Shown here: in pieces, positions 41,344-49,937 of the stretch
Numbering within the stretch: the first letter of the stretch is position 1
Layout of the letters: every line of letters begins with the position of its first letter
NCBI GenBank assembly: GCA_035295745.1
Contig: DATGIL010000098.1
Location: forward strand, 124,001 to 188,000
Direction of reading: 5' to 3'
DNA length: 64,000 nt
Source: JAIQFL01 sp035295745
Lineage (GTDB): Bacteria > Acidobacteriota > Terriglobia > Bryobacterales > Bryobacteraceae
Program-made: the position numbers and the translations under genes
Notes under the pieces: model-generated
Seen by the model: only the letters and a program-made list of their open reading frames with translations
Told to the model about the DNA's origin: nothing
Databases searched by the model: none

Positions 41344-42795
41344 ATGAAGAACTTCTGGTCGAGGCGCGACTTCCTGTTTCAATCGGGCGGCGGTATCAGC
41401 GGCCTCGCGCTGGCCTGTCTGCTCGATCAGGAAGGTCTGTTGGCGGCAGCACCGGAGGGCGGAGCTTGTAACGCCAAGGCTACTGGCTACAATCCTTACG
41501 CTCCCCGCAAACCGACCTTCCCTCCTCGCGCCACCAGTGTGATCTCGCTGTTCATGAGTGGCGGACCGAGCCACCTGGATACCTTCGATCCGAAGCCCGC
41601 GCTAAATCGATACGCAGGGCAGCCGCTCACGGGAAAGGGCGACATCGTGGTGCGCCAGGGCAATCCCGGCCCGCTGATGCCGTCGCCGTTCCAGTTCCGC
41701 AAGCATGGGCAGTGCGGAATGGATGTCTCGGAGATTTTCCCCGAGATCGCCCGGCATGTAGATGAGATGGCGTTCCTGCGGTCGGTGTATGGCCAGTCGA
41801 ACGACCATGTGCAGGCGACCTATGAAATGAACACCGGCAAGATTCAGATGGGCCTGCCGAGTGTGGGGTCTTGGGTGACTTACGGGCTCGGGTCGGAGAA
41901 CCAGAGTCTGCCGGCTTTCGTGGTGATCTACGACCGTCGTGGCGGCCCATTGGGCGGGCCTTCGAACTGGAGCGCGGGGTATATGCCCGCGGCGTACCAG
42001 GCGACGGTTTTCCGCGCATCCGGCGACCCGATCATCGATCTGAAACCGCCCGCAAGTATCACCGCGGAGCAGCAGCGTGACCGGCTCGATCTGCTCGCAA
42101 GACTGAATGAACTCGACCTTCAGCGATATCCCGGCAATAGCGAATTAGCAGCTCGGATCTCGTCGTATGAGTTGGCGTATCGCATGCAGGGGTGCGCTCC
42201 GGAAGCGGTGGATGTGAATCGCGAGACGGAAGCCACACAGAAGCTCTATGGGCTGGACGATCCGGTAACCGAGCCCTTCGCGCGCCAGTGCATCATGGCG
42301 CGCCGGCTGGTGGAGAGGGGAGTTCGTTTCGTTCAGTTGTATCACGGCGGCCTGGGACAGCAGAATCGCGACACGTGGGACGCGCATGACGATGTGAAGG
42401 ACAATCATACGCGGCATGCGGCGGAGGTCGACCGGCCGATCGCGGCGCTGCTTACGGATTTGAAAGCCCGTGGGCTGCTGGATTCGACGCTGGTACTCTG
42501 GCATGGGGAGTTCGGACGCATGCCCATTTCGCAGAAGGGTGTTGGCCGCGATCACAATCCGGGGACGATGACGCTGTGGATGGCGGGGGCAAAGATCCGC
42601 GGCGGCCAGATTATCGGCGCGAGCGACGAGTTCGGCTACAAGGCGGAGCGGCAGCCCATCTCGGTTCACGATCTGCATGCCACGATTCTGCATTTATTGG
42701 GGATCGATCACACGAGGCTCACCTTCCTGTTCAACGGGCGGAACATGCGGCTGACGGATGTTTACGGCGAGTTGGTTCCGCAGATTGTGGGTTAG
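41344..42795 (+). CDS. DUF1501 family protein (sulfatase-like fold), Tat-exported
   Basis: A 483-residue protein. The N-terminus MKNFWSRRDFLFQSGGGISG is a Tat signal with twin arginines. DUF1501 motifs: SVISLFMSGGPSHLDTFDPK, PSVGSWVTYGLGSENQSLP, RGVRFVQLYHGG, LVLWHGEFGRMPIS and HNPGTMTLWMAG. The fold is related to alkaline phosphatase/sulfatase. It is always found with DUF1549/DUF1553 proteins, and the 3-nt spacing here indicates one operon. The substrate is unknown. Confidence 0.92.
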   Translation: MKNFWSRRDFLFQSGGGISGLALACLLDQEGLLAAAPEGGACNAKATGYNPYAPRKPTFPPRATSVISLFMSGGPSHLDTFDPKPALNRYAGQPLTGKGDIVVRQGNPGPLMPSPFQFRKHGQCGMDVSEIFPEIARHVDEMAFLRSVYGQSNDHVQATYEMNTGKIQMGLPSVGSWVTYGLGSENQSLPAFVVIYDRRGGPLGGPSNWSAGYMPAAYQATVFRASGDPIIDLKPPASITAEQQRDRLDLLARLNELDLQRYPGNSELAARISSYELAYRMQGCAPEAVDVNRETEATQKLYGLDDPVTEPFARQCIMARRLVERGVRFVQLYHGGLGQQNRDTWDAHDDVKDNHTRHAAEVDRPIAALLTDLKARGLLDSTLVLWHGEFGRMPISQKGVGRDHNPGTMTLWMAGAKIRGGQIIGASDEFGYKAERQPISVHDLHATILHLLGIDHTRLTFLFNGRNMRLTDVYGELVPQIVG

Positions 42796-42808
42796 GAATG
42801 CGCTGGGC

Positions 42809-42884
42809 TGGTAGGCGCGAGAGGAATCGAACCTCCAACCCTCGGTTCCGAAGACCGATGCTCTATCCGTTGAGCTACGCGCCC
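42809..42884 (-). tRNA. tRNA-Arg (anticodon UCG)
   Basis: A complete 76-nt cloverleaf on the minus strand. The acceptor stem is GGGCGCG with CGCGCCT, the D-stem GCTC/GAGC, the anticodon stem TCGGT/ACCGA with 7-nt loop CTTCGGA (anticodon TCG, reading CGA), the T-arm GGAGG-TTCGATT-CCTCT, and the encoded CCA at 42809-42811. It is convergent with the DUF1501 gene, ending 14 nt away. Short ORFs across it are false. Confidence 0.95.
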
Positions 42885-42930
42885 GCAAGCGATGGATTGC
42901 TGTGACGATTCTAGCAGATCGAGGCTTGCG

Positions 42931-43329
42931 TCATTTAAATACGGCGCGGCGGGGCATCACCTTGCGTACTTCGTCGATGAGGGTGGCCGGCGCAAAGGGC
43001 TTCTCGACGAAGCCAAAGTCGTCCGGCCCGGCAAAGGTATCCGGGTTGACGGGCTCCGCAGAGATGAAAATCAAGGGAGTGTGGGGCGACTCAGACCGTA
43101 GCGACTCAGCGAACTGTATCCCCGTCATCCTAGGCATCCGGATGTCGGTAACTACCAGGTCGATCGTCTGGTCGAGTTTCCGAAACAATTGAATCGCTTC
43201 CATCCCGTCCCTGGCTTCCACGACTTCAAACAAGGCCGATTCGAGGACGGTTTTGACATACATACGGATGCGAACGTCGTCGTCGACCACCAGGGCGAGA
43301 AGTTTGGCTTCGCCGTGTTCACGGAGCAT
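42931..43329 (-). CDS. CheY-like single-domain response regulator
   Basis: A 132-residue receiver domain. Acidic pocket ALVVDDDVRIRM, phosphoacceptor Asp62 in LVVTDIRMPRMTG, switch region FISAEP and conserved Lys110 in FVEKPF. There is no output domain, so it works by protein contacts with another component, not in the window. The final region ends RRAVFK. It is preceded on the plus strand side by the TonB receptor leader. Confidence 0.9.
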   Translation of the reverse strand: MLREHGEAKLLALVVDDDVRIRMYVKTVLESALFEVVEARDGMEAIQLFRKLDQTIDLVVTDIRMPRMTGIQFAESLRSESPHTPLIFISAEPVNPDTFAGPDDFGFVEKPFAPATLIDEVRKVMPRRAVFK

Positions 43330-43475
43330 TCCTGTACCTCCATCAGCAACCGAGACTTGCCAGGAAAGGCGATGAATCTGTTCAAATTCGTTACTGGCCC
43401 GAAAGAGGCGTGCGGGAACGGCAACAGTGTCGGACGCGGGCGGCAGATCTTAACAAAATCGGCGCGGCATTTCGC

Positions 43476-43504
43476 TTGACATCGGTGATCTTCGGTTATA
43501 TTCT
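43476..43504 (+). promoter_or_regulatory. Sigma70-type promoter of the TonB receptor gene
   Basis: TTGACA (43476-43481), a 17-nt spacer and TATTCT (43499-43504). It is the clearest promoter in the window; it would give a leader of about 270 nt before the GTG at 43783, which contains the 79-residue ORF. Confidence 0.65.
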
Positions 43505-43546
43505 GATCCCACCATCGGGTTTTGAATCGTTTCAAGGTGGAGGGGT

Positions 43547-43786
43547 ATGCAAGCGACCAAGGCGTCGCAGAGGGGCACGCCATACTGTCATCAGCCATCC
43601 AACGGTCGTGACGACCGTGCGCCCATTCCTGGTAATTTGCCTGCATCCCCAGTAGTTTCTCTGGGTTCTTTTCCATCGCCTTCGGACATCCCACTGTCGA
43701 ACTGCGACCTCCTTCTGGACTGCGCCACGAAGGATTCGCCATCCCGGACTCCTGCCATTCCCCAATCTTGGAGGTTAGTTAAGTGA
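43547..43786 (+). CDS. Possible leader ORF, 79 aa, coupled to the TonB receptor
   Basis: An ATG ORF with GGAGG 4 nt upstream, shorter than the usual spacing. It runs through the leader between the promoter and the receptor gene and ends in TGA at 43784-43786, overlapping the receptor GTG at 43783 (GTGA). The product is Pro/Ser-rich without a signal peptide or recognised family (MQATKASQRGTPYCHQPSNG; end AIPQSWRLVK). The overlap suggests a translated leader that could couple initiation of the receptor, though it may be chance. Confidence 0.35.
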   Translation: MQATKASQRGTPYCHQPSNGRDDRAPIPGNLPASPVVSLGSFPSPSDIPLSNCDLLLDCATKDSPSRTPAIPQSWRLVK

Positions 43787-46700
43787 ATAGACTACGCATT
43801 CTCGCTAGCGTTTTCTCTGTGCTGCTGGCAGCCAGCCTGCCCATGGCAAATGCCCAAAGCGTAACGGGCCAAATTTCGGGAGTCGTAGTGGATCCTGCCG
43901 GCGCCGTAGTGCCTGGCGCCGACGTCCAATTGATCCACGACCTCTCACAAACCATTCACCGGTTCGTCTCCGAGCCGAATGGCTCCTTCATCTTCACCGG
44001 CCTGGTGCCCGGAACGTACAGCCTGAAAGTGTCGCGGCCCGGGTTTAAGGCCTTCGACTCCAGGGGCATCACGGTAGCCACGCAGGAACGCGTCGATTTG
44101 CACGAAATCCATTTACAAGTCGGCGAAATCAGCAGCACCATCTCCGTGCAAGCGGACGCAGTGCACGTCGCAACAGACAGTTCAGACCGTTCCGTCGACA
44201 TTAATCTGGCACAGATCGTCGACACTCCCACCCGCGGCCGCAATCCCATCAGCCTGATCATGACGCTGCCGGGTACCCAATCGCTGGCGCAATCCTACGA
44301 TTACCGCGGCTGGAACGGCGGCGGCATTCCGGGCGTCAACGGCGGCCAGCAGGGCCAGATTATCCTGAACATGGACGGCGCGGCCAGTCAGGACTCGGGC
44401 AACCTCAACACGGGTTATATCTCCCCCTCGGTCGACGCAATCGGAGAAGTCAAACTGCTGGTTTCCAACTACACGGCGGAATACGGCGGGCGGACGGCCG
44501 GGCAGATGACGCTCTCGACAAAGAACGGCACGGCGCAGTTCCATGGCAGCGGCTACGACTACTACCGCCATGAGAGTTTGAATGCCAACGAATTCTTCAA
44601 TAACAAGACCAACGTGCAGAGGCCGCGGTACCGCTATCAGAATTTCGGCGGCACTATTGGCGGTCCGCTGATTGTGCCTGGCACGAACTTCAACAAGTCG
44701 CGGCAGAAGCTGTTTTTCTTCTTCTCGTACGACAAGCTGTACAACAGCACCACCAGTTTTGCGACCTACACAATGCCCACACAATTGGAGAAGGCGGGCG
44801 ATTTCTCCAAAACCGTGACCACGACCGGCGCGCTGATCCCCATCATCGATCCGAACACCCAAGCGCCGTTTCCCGGCAACGTGATTCCGGCGAGCCGCAT
44901 CAGTGCGCAGGGGCAGGCCATGATGAACCTGTTCCCGAATCCGTCGCCGCTGGGCCTGGCGCTGGATCCAACGGGCAATCGGGGATATAACTTCCGCTAC
45001 CCACAGCAGCAGTTGCGTCCCCTGGACGACAAGATCCTGCGGGTCGACTACAACCTTTCCTCAAAAGTGCAGTCCTTCGTGCGCCTCCTCCAGGATTACC
45101 AGGCGCAAAACGGCTACAACGTGACGGTGGGACCTCCGGGCGGCGCGTGGGGCCAGTTCCCGGCCAGCTACCACGTTCAGTCGGCGGGCGCTCTCGGCAC
45201 ACTGGTTTACACAGTCAACCCGACACTCATCAACGAATTCAGTTGGGGCATCAACCGCGGCAAACAGGGCGTAGATCCGCTCACCGACGCCAGCAGCAAC
45301 CCTAATGACGGCGGCGTGCGAACCTATCCGCAGAGCCTTCTGCCTTTGAAAGATGCCAACGGAAATGCTCTGACGCTGCCACGCATTAACCCTGCCAGCG
45401 CAAACACTCTGAATCTGCTGCCGGCGGTGAACTTCGGACTGCCGTCGGGTTTCAGCGCCCAGTCGTCCGGCCAAGGCGTGAACGCCGCGCCGACCTTCAG
45501 CCTGGACAGCCGCTGGCCATTCACCGGCACCGACCAGTTGCAGACGATTCAGGACAAAATCACCTGGGTGCGAGGAGCACACACGCTGAAGGCGGGCTTC
45601 TACATCGAAAAAATGGCCCGCAACGTGAGCGTGTATTCGGTGTACAACACCGCAGGGACCTACTATTTCGGCACCGACCGCGCCAACCCGTTGGACACGA
45701 ACTACCCCTATGCCAACGCGATGCTGGGCAGCATCTTCGCTTACGGTGACGACAACACCAAGCTGGTGAATCATGCTCGCTATACGCAGGTAGAGTGGTA
45801 CTTGCAGGACACATGGAAGGCGAGCCGCCGTCTGACAATCGACTACGGCGCCCGCTTCTATCGCGTGGGCGACCTGAACAGCGTAGGAGCGAATCTGGGC
45901 CTGTTCAACGCTGCTTCTTACAACCCGAGCCAGGTGGGCCAATTGCTTTACCCCGGCTGCTCGGTCGCGGTGACTACCACCACCTGCCCGGCGGCGGACA
46001 AGATCGCAATCAATCCCAAGACCGGAGCGGTATTCCCCTACGTGCGGCAGGGCACCTTCGACGCCTCTTCTTATGCCGCGAATTCGCTTCCGTACTCCGG
46101 CATCAAGTACTACAACACGCACTTCTGGAACGTGGCGCCGATCCAGGTTTCGCCCCGCATCGGCGCGGCGTGGGACGTGTTTGGAGACGGTAAGACGGCG
46201 TTGCGCGGCGGTTTCGGCATCACGACCGGGCGCAACTGGACAGTGGATTACATCGGCGCCTTGTCAGCCGGACAGGGGCCGATGATGGTGCCCCCGACCT
46301 TCCTGGCGCCCACCATTGTCTACACCAACTTCCAGAACCTGACCGGCTCTCAGTCCGTCTACACGCCGCAGAACTTGATCGGTGGAACGCCGAATGAGAT
46401 TCCCCAGGCGACGTACAACTGGAGCATCGGCATCCAGCGCGAGTTGCCCTTCCACCTGATCGCGGACATTTCGTACGTCGGCAATGCGCTGCGCAACGGC
46501 TACGGCGAAATGTACGACGGCAACGCGGTTGCGCCGTTGACCACGTGGAAGCCATCCGGCTGCGCCGTTCCGATTCAGGGCGGCTGCCCGCAGGCTCAGT
46601 TCATCGATCCGACAACGAACCCGGCGAACCCCGGCTTCTACTCGACCAACCTGATTCGCGCGCTGACCGGCTACGCCGGCGTCGGCAATATCATCGAGTT

Positions 46701-47490
46701 CACCAACAGCTACACCAACAACTACAATTCGCTGCAGATGCAGTTAAACCGCCGGTATGGCCGCCTGCAGTGGAACCTCAACTACACGTTCTCCCGGACC
46801 ATCGTCTACAACAACGACAGCAACACGACGTTGTACCAGTTCGTAAATGCGGAACTGACCAAGAACGTGGTGAACCGTCCCCATGCGGTCAACTTCAACT
46901 TCGGTTACGACATTCCCGACGTGACCCGGGGGAGTTTCTTGAGCAACCGGGTGGGGAAGGCGATTCTGGATGGCTGGCACATCAACGGCAACGGCTCGAT
47001 TTTCTCGGGTACTCCCTACACCGTGGGCTGCTCGGCTACCGGTCAGCCTTCGCAGTACTGGACGGGAACGCCTACCGCGGATATGCCCTTCCGTTGCGAG
47101 ATGGGCAGCAACATTTTCCTGCCGAGCGGGCAGTTGCCTTCGGCTACGGAAGATCCGCGGCTGCAGGTTCCGCTCAATGCGGCGAACTTCACGCTGCCGC
47201 CGGCTAACTCGCTGGGCATCGGCAATACGCCGCCGACCCTCTTCTACGGGCCGTGGCTGTGGACAGTGGATTTGTCCCTGGCCAAGATGACCCGCATCGC
47301 GGAAGGCAAGACGCTCGAACTGCGCGTCGAGAGCTTCAATACCTTCAACCACTTCAACCCGAGCAACCCGAATACTTCGCTGACCCTGAACTTCGCCACC
47401 GGCGCCAACACCAATGCGGCGTTCGGGACGATTCAGGGCGCGCAGGTTCAAGCGCGGCATCTGGCACTTTCGGCTCGCTTCCGCTTCTAA
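43783..47490 (+). CDS. TonB-dependent receptor with carboxypeptidase-regulatory-like N-terminal domain
   Basis: A 1235-residue outer membrane receptor. GTG 43783 has GGAGG (43770-43774) 8 nt upstream. Signal peptide MNRLRILASVFSVLLAASLPMANA; residues about 28-110 are a carboxypeptidase D regulatory-like beta domain (GQISGVVVDPAGAVVPGADV). A plug region follows (VDTPTRGRNPISLIMTLPG; AEYGGRTAGQMTLSTKNGT), then a long 22-strand-type beta barrel rich in aromatic residues that ends with RHLALSARFRF, the terminal Phe needed for BAM insertion. This Oar-like class is expanded in Solibacter and probably imports oligosaccharides or peptides using TonB energy. A terminator follows at 47506. Confidence 0.93.
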   Translation: MNRLRILASVFSVLLAASLPMANAQSVTGQISGVVVDPAGAVVPGADVQLIHDLSQTIHRFVSEPNGSFIFTGLVPGTYSLKVSRPGFKAFDSRGITVATQERVDLHEIHLQVGEISSTISVQADAVHVATDSSDRSVDINLAQIVDTPTRGRNPISLIMTLPGTQSLAQSYDYRGWNGGGIPGVNGGQQGQIILNMDGAASQDSGNLNTGYISPSVDAIGEVKLLVSNYTAEYGGRTAGQMTLSTKNGTAQFHGSGYDYYRHESLNANEFFNNKTNVQRPRYRYQNFGGTIGGPLIVPGTNFNKSRQKLFFFFSYDKLYNSTTSFATYTMPTQLEKAGDFSKTVTTTGALIPIIDPNTQAPFPGNVIPASRISAQGQAMMNLFPNPSPLGLALDPTGNRGYNFRYPQQQLRPLDDKILRVDYNLSSKVQSFVRLLQDYQAQNGYNVTVGPPGGAWGQFPASYHVQSAGALGTLVYTVNPTLINEFSWGINRGKQGVDPLTDASSNPNDGGVRTYPQSLLPLKDANGNALTLPRINPASANTLNLLPAVNFGLPSGFSAQSSGQGVNAAPTFSLDSRWPFTGTDQLQTIQDKITWVRGAHTLKAGFYIEKMARNVSVYSVYNTAGTYYFGTDRANPLDTNYPYANAMLGSIFAYGDDNTKLVNHARYTQVEWYLQDTWKASRRLTIDYGARFYRVGDLNSVGANLGLFNAASYNPSQVGQLLYPGCSVAVTTTTCPAADKIAINPKTGAVFPYVRQGTFDASSYAANSLPYSGIKYYNTHFWNVAPIQVSPRIGAAWDVFGDGKTALRGGFGITTGRNWTVDYIGALSAGQGPMMVPPTFLAPTIVYTNFQNLTGSQSVYTPQNLIGGTPNEIPQATYNWSIGIQRELPFHLIADISYVGNALRNGYGEMYDGNAVAPLTTWKPSGCAVPIQGGCPQAQFIDPTTNPANPGFYSTNLIRALTGYAGVGNIIEFTNSYTNNYNSLQMQLNRRYGRLQWNLNYTFSRTIVYNNDSNTTLYQFVNAELTKNVVNRPHAVNFNFGYDIPDVTRGSFLSNRVGKAILDGWHINGNGSIFSGTPYTVGCSATGQPSQYWTGTPTADMPFRCEMGSNIFLPSGQLPSATEDPRLQVPLNAANFTLPPANSLGIGNTPPTLFYGPWLWTVDLSLAKMTRIAEGKTLELRVESFNTFNHFNPSNPNTSLTLNFATGANTNAAFGTIQGAQVQARHLALSARFRF

Positions 47491-47504
47491 GCCTCAACCT
47501 TTTC

Positions 47505-47545
47505 AGGCCACCCGCGACCCCTCGTGGCGGGTGGCCTTTTATTTT
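47505..47545 (+). terminator. Rho-independent terminator of the TonB receptor gene
   Basis: An 11-bp stem AGGCCACCCGC (47505-47515) with GCGGGTGGCCT (47527-47537) is followed by TTTTATTTT. It lies 15 nt after the receptor stop codon. Confidence 0.9.
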
Positions 47546-47593
47546 GCTCCCCGTCGCCCAAAGCAAGTTCTCGGTTGGATGCGGTTGACCCAC

Positions 47594-47893
47594 TTATTCC
47601 GGAAAGATTTCTCGTGACAGATCCTCAGGCGGCTTCTGGTGAGCGGTATTCCAGACACCCAAGCCAAACGCTAACACCGCCAGCGCCCAGATAGCCATGT
47701 CGATGTTGTCGATCGAATGCCGGAAAGCCATTCCGATCAGGCAGACCAGCGTGCGGATCACCCATCCGTAAAGCTTCGAAATCTTCTGCCATCCCTTCCT
47801 GACGGAGACCAGCGAGCGGCCGGCCATGTACGCGCAGCCCAGGCCAATCACTCCCAGCACACCGCGCAGGAATTCCATCGATTCGGGCATCAA
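47594..47893 (-). CDS. Small hypothetical membrane protein, 99 aa
   Basis: A 99-residue protein (a second ATG follows the first) with two or three hydrophobic segments (about 10-27, 44-56, 65-83) and a polar tail NTAHQKPPEDLSREIFPE. No family is recognised. It lies 35 nt downstream of the DUF3303 gene on the same strand and could be the last gene of that run. The TonB receptor gene converges on it. Confidence 0.65.
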   Translation of the reverse strand: MMPESMEFLRGVLGVIGLGCAYMAGRSLVSVRKGWQKISKLYGWVIRTLVCLIGMAFRHSIDNIDMAIWALAVLAFGLGVWNTAHQKPPEDLSREIFPE

Positions 47894-47928
47894 CTAAAGT
47901 TTGCCATAAGAACGCGCGTACAACCGCC

Positions 47929-48207
47929 CTACAGTTTCGGTCCGATTCGTGCCTGCGCCTCCTGCGACGAGATCAAGGGATAGACCTCAAACTCGACCAG
48001 GTCTTGCCAGTTGGCCATCCACTCGTCCAGCAGGCGGCGGTCCTCGGTCTCCATCAGTTGAAAGCAGCGCGCCATCTTGTCGTCCACCCAACTGGACACA
48101 TACCGGACGCCGTCGGGCATCATCCGTCCTCGCTCCCGAAAGCGGCGATAGACAGGCGCCGCATCGTTGTTCCTGAAATGCTCCACCACCATGTAGAGTG
48201 TGTTCAC
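47929..48207 (-). CDS. DUF3303-like protein
   Basis: A 92-residue cytoplasmic protein. I start it at GTG 48207 (MNTLYMVVEHFRNNDAAPVY) because the family N-terminus is YMVxEHF and AGGG lies 8 nt upstream; the longer ORF to 48867 runs through the upstream gene and is a shadow. Motifs: YRRFRERGRMMPDGVRYVSS, WVDDKMARCFQLMETEDRRLL and EFEVYPLISSQEA. This is the ferredoxin-like alpha/beta family of unknown function (DUF3303 type). It is 41 nt from the DUF2339-like gene upstream. Confidence 0.75.
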   Translation of the reverse strand: MNTLYMVVEHFRNNDAAPVYRRFRERGRMMPDGVRYVSSWVDDKMARCFQLMETEDRRLLDEWMANWQDLVEFEVYPLISSQEAQARIGPKL

Positions 48208-48248
48208 CGGGATTGCCCTATCCAATCCCGGAGTGTACCATCCCGGTT

Positions 48249-49928
48249 CTACGCAGAACTTCGTTTCAACCGCGGCAGAGCGATCAGCACTGCTCCCAGC
48301 AGGAGCAACGACAGAAAGAGCGCCACTTTCTCGCCTTCGTGAATGTCGTGCGCCAACAGACGATAACCGCCCAGTAACATGCAAGGGTAAACCAGTAGTG
48401 ATAATTCGAAGCGGTTCCAACGCGGGCCTGCCCAGGCCAGAAACAGCGCCAGGCACGCCAGAACTGCGGTGCGTATGGTGGCGCAATAGGCGTCGGAAGC
48501 GCCGGCACCGAACGCCAGATGGTAAGCCGCCGTCAGTTCGCCCGCTGCCAGCGCCGCCACGAGCCAGAGGAAACTCGCTGCAATTCCCAGGAGGCAGATG
48601 TTCAGCGTTTTTGAGGGAGGGCCGTCCGAGCGGCGGTGCACCGTCAGGCCGTAGGCGGCGGCGCTCGCGGCCAGTCCCGTCCACAATTCGATTTGCGACT
48701 CGCCCGGCCACCGTGCTGCGCCCAGCAGCACCCCGGCGGCCTGCTGCAATGCGCCTGACGTGACCAGGGCCAGCAGCAGATAAAGGCCTCCGTGCACCTG
48801 CAGCGTGAGGCGTCCGAAAGCTCCACCTGCCCAAACCGAGGCAATTGCCAATACTGACCACACCCACGGCGCATGTGCTCCGGAAAGCAGGATCCGGCTA
48901 CTTGCGACCGCCAGAACGATCCCAAACGTGGAGTAGGCGTAGAAGTTTCGGCTGGAGGTTTCGCGACGCTCCAGCAGCGCGAAGGACGCCAGGTAACAGG
49001 CAATCGCGCATACCGCCATTGTGACGGCCATCAGTGGCGCCATGCGCAAGCCGCCGCTGAGGCCGATGGCGAATGCCAGAGCACACTGGGTGATTTCGAA
49101 AGCTGTAACAGAGTAACCGCGCAACAAAGTGCGGACGATGATGCTGGATAGATAAATCGTGAGCAAAGCGACCTGCGCGGTAAACAGCCAGCCGACCGGA
49201 ATCGGCGCGTAGCCGTCGGGCAGACCGCGTTCGTTGGTCACCAGCCAGGTGGCCAGGAGAACCGACAGATCGGCGGCAATCGCGCCGGGCCATCGCTCGC
49301 TTAGATAATGGTCGAGGCAGGCGGAGACTTCAATGGCCGCGGCCACCGCTAGAAACAGGAACGTGAATGGTAAGACGTCGTGCGTGGCAAGCAGCAAGGC
49401 AGCGCCCGTTCCCAGAGACGCAAGGGTGGCGAACGTGGACACGATGAGCAGGCTCTTGCGCCAGGAAGTCACCATCCCGAAAAGGGCGAAGATCAGCAGA
49501 ACCGCAGCCGCTGTCCGGGCGCCCAATATATGAAAGCGGGCCGTCGCTTCCCAAAGCAGAGGAGACAGCACCAGGAGCGACGTCAAGCTGTCGATCACGG
49601 CACTCCACCGTTCGTTCGGGGGCCTGCGCGCCGCCCACCCGAGCCAAGCCAAGGCGTAGACGACGCCGATGGCGGTTCCGATGGCCGCCGGCAGCGTTCC
49701 GGATTCGGTCGCAGCCCGCAGCAGGTAGGCCCCAGCGAGCCCCAGCAGCGCCCGTCCGATAATCGGCACCAGGTTGGGAATTTCCGCGAGCGGATGGGGG
49801 TCTGTGAGGATCGGCGCAGGCTGCGCTGGGGCTGGAGTTTTCAGTCCGGCGTGCTCCTCGAGGTAGGCGACGCGCCTCGCGAGGTCGCGAACTTCGCGCT
49901 CCAGCGCCTCCCACTCCGATTGCGGCAT
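48249..49928 (-). CDS. Large polytopic membrane protein, DUF2339-like
   Basis: A 559-residue protein. Residues 1-30 form a coiled coil (SEWEALEREVRDLARRVAYLEEH), followed by a Pro-rich linker and at least 14 hydrophobic segments from about 50 to the C-terminus RLKRSSA. The soluble coiled front plus long TM array resembles DUF2339 membrane proteins. No catalytic residues can be named. It starts 9 nt after the NrfD gene stop, so it may be cotranscribed with the cytochrome module. Confidence 0.65.
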   Translation of the reverse strand: MPQSEWEALEREVRDLARRVAYLEEHAGLKTPAPAQPAPILTDPHPLAEIPNLVPIIGRALLGLAGAYLLRAATESGTLPAAIGTAIGVVYALAWLGWAARRPPNERWSAVIDSLTSLLVLSPLLWEATARFHILGARTAAAVLLIFALFGMVTSWRKSLLIVSTFATLASLGTGAALLLATHDVLPFTFLFLAVAAAIEVSACLDHYLSERWPGAIAADLSVLLATWLVTNERGLPDGYAPIPVGWLFTAQVALLTIYLSSIIVRTLLRGYSVTAFEITQCALAFAIGLSGGLRMAPLMAVTMAVCAIACYLASFALLERRETSSRNFYAYSTFGIVLAVASSRILLSGAHAPWVWSVLAIASVWAGGAFGRLTLQVHGGLYLLLALVTSGALQQAAGVLLGAARWPGESQIELWTGLAASAAAYGLTVHRRSDGPPSKTLNICLLGIAASFLWLVAALAAGELTAAYHLAFGAGASDAYCATIRTAVLACLALFLAWAGPRWNRFELSLLVYPCMLLGGYRLLAHDIHEGEKVALFLSLLLLGAVLIALPRLKRSSA

Positions 49929-49937
49929 GGCACCACC

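Noticed and set aside
42694..42888. Minus-strand ORF of 64 aa over the tRNA
   Set aside because: It is translation of the tRNA-Arg gene, a well-known false ORF.
43330..43782. Riboswitch in the TonB receptor leader
   Set aside because: I found no recognisable cobalamin, TPP or other riboswitch core; the leader contains only a promoter, a possible ORF and a Shine-Dalgarno site.
48208..48867. N-terminal extension of the DUF3303 ORF
   Set aside because: It lies inside the DUF2339-like gene in another frame with an Arg/Pro/Gly-rich shadow composition.
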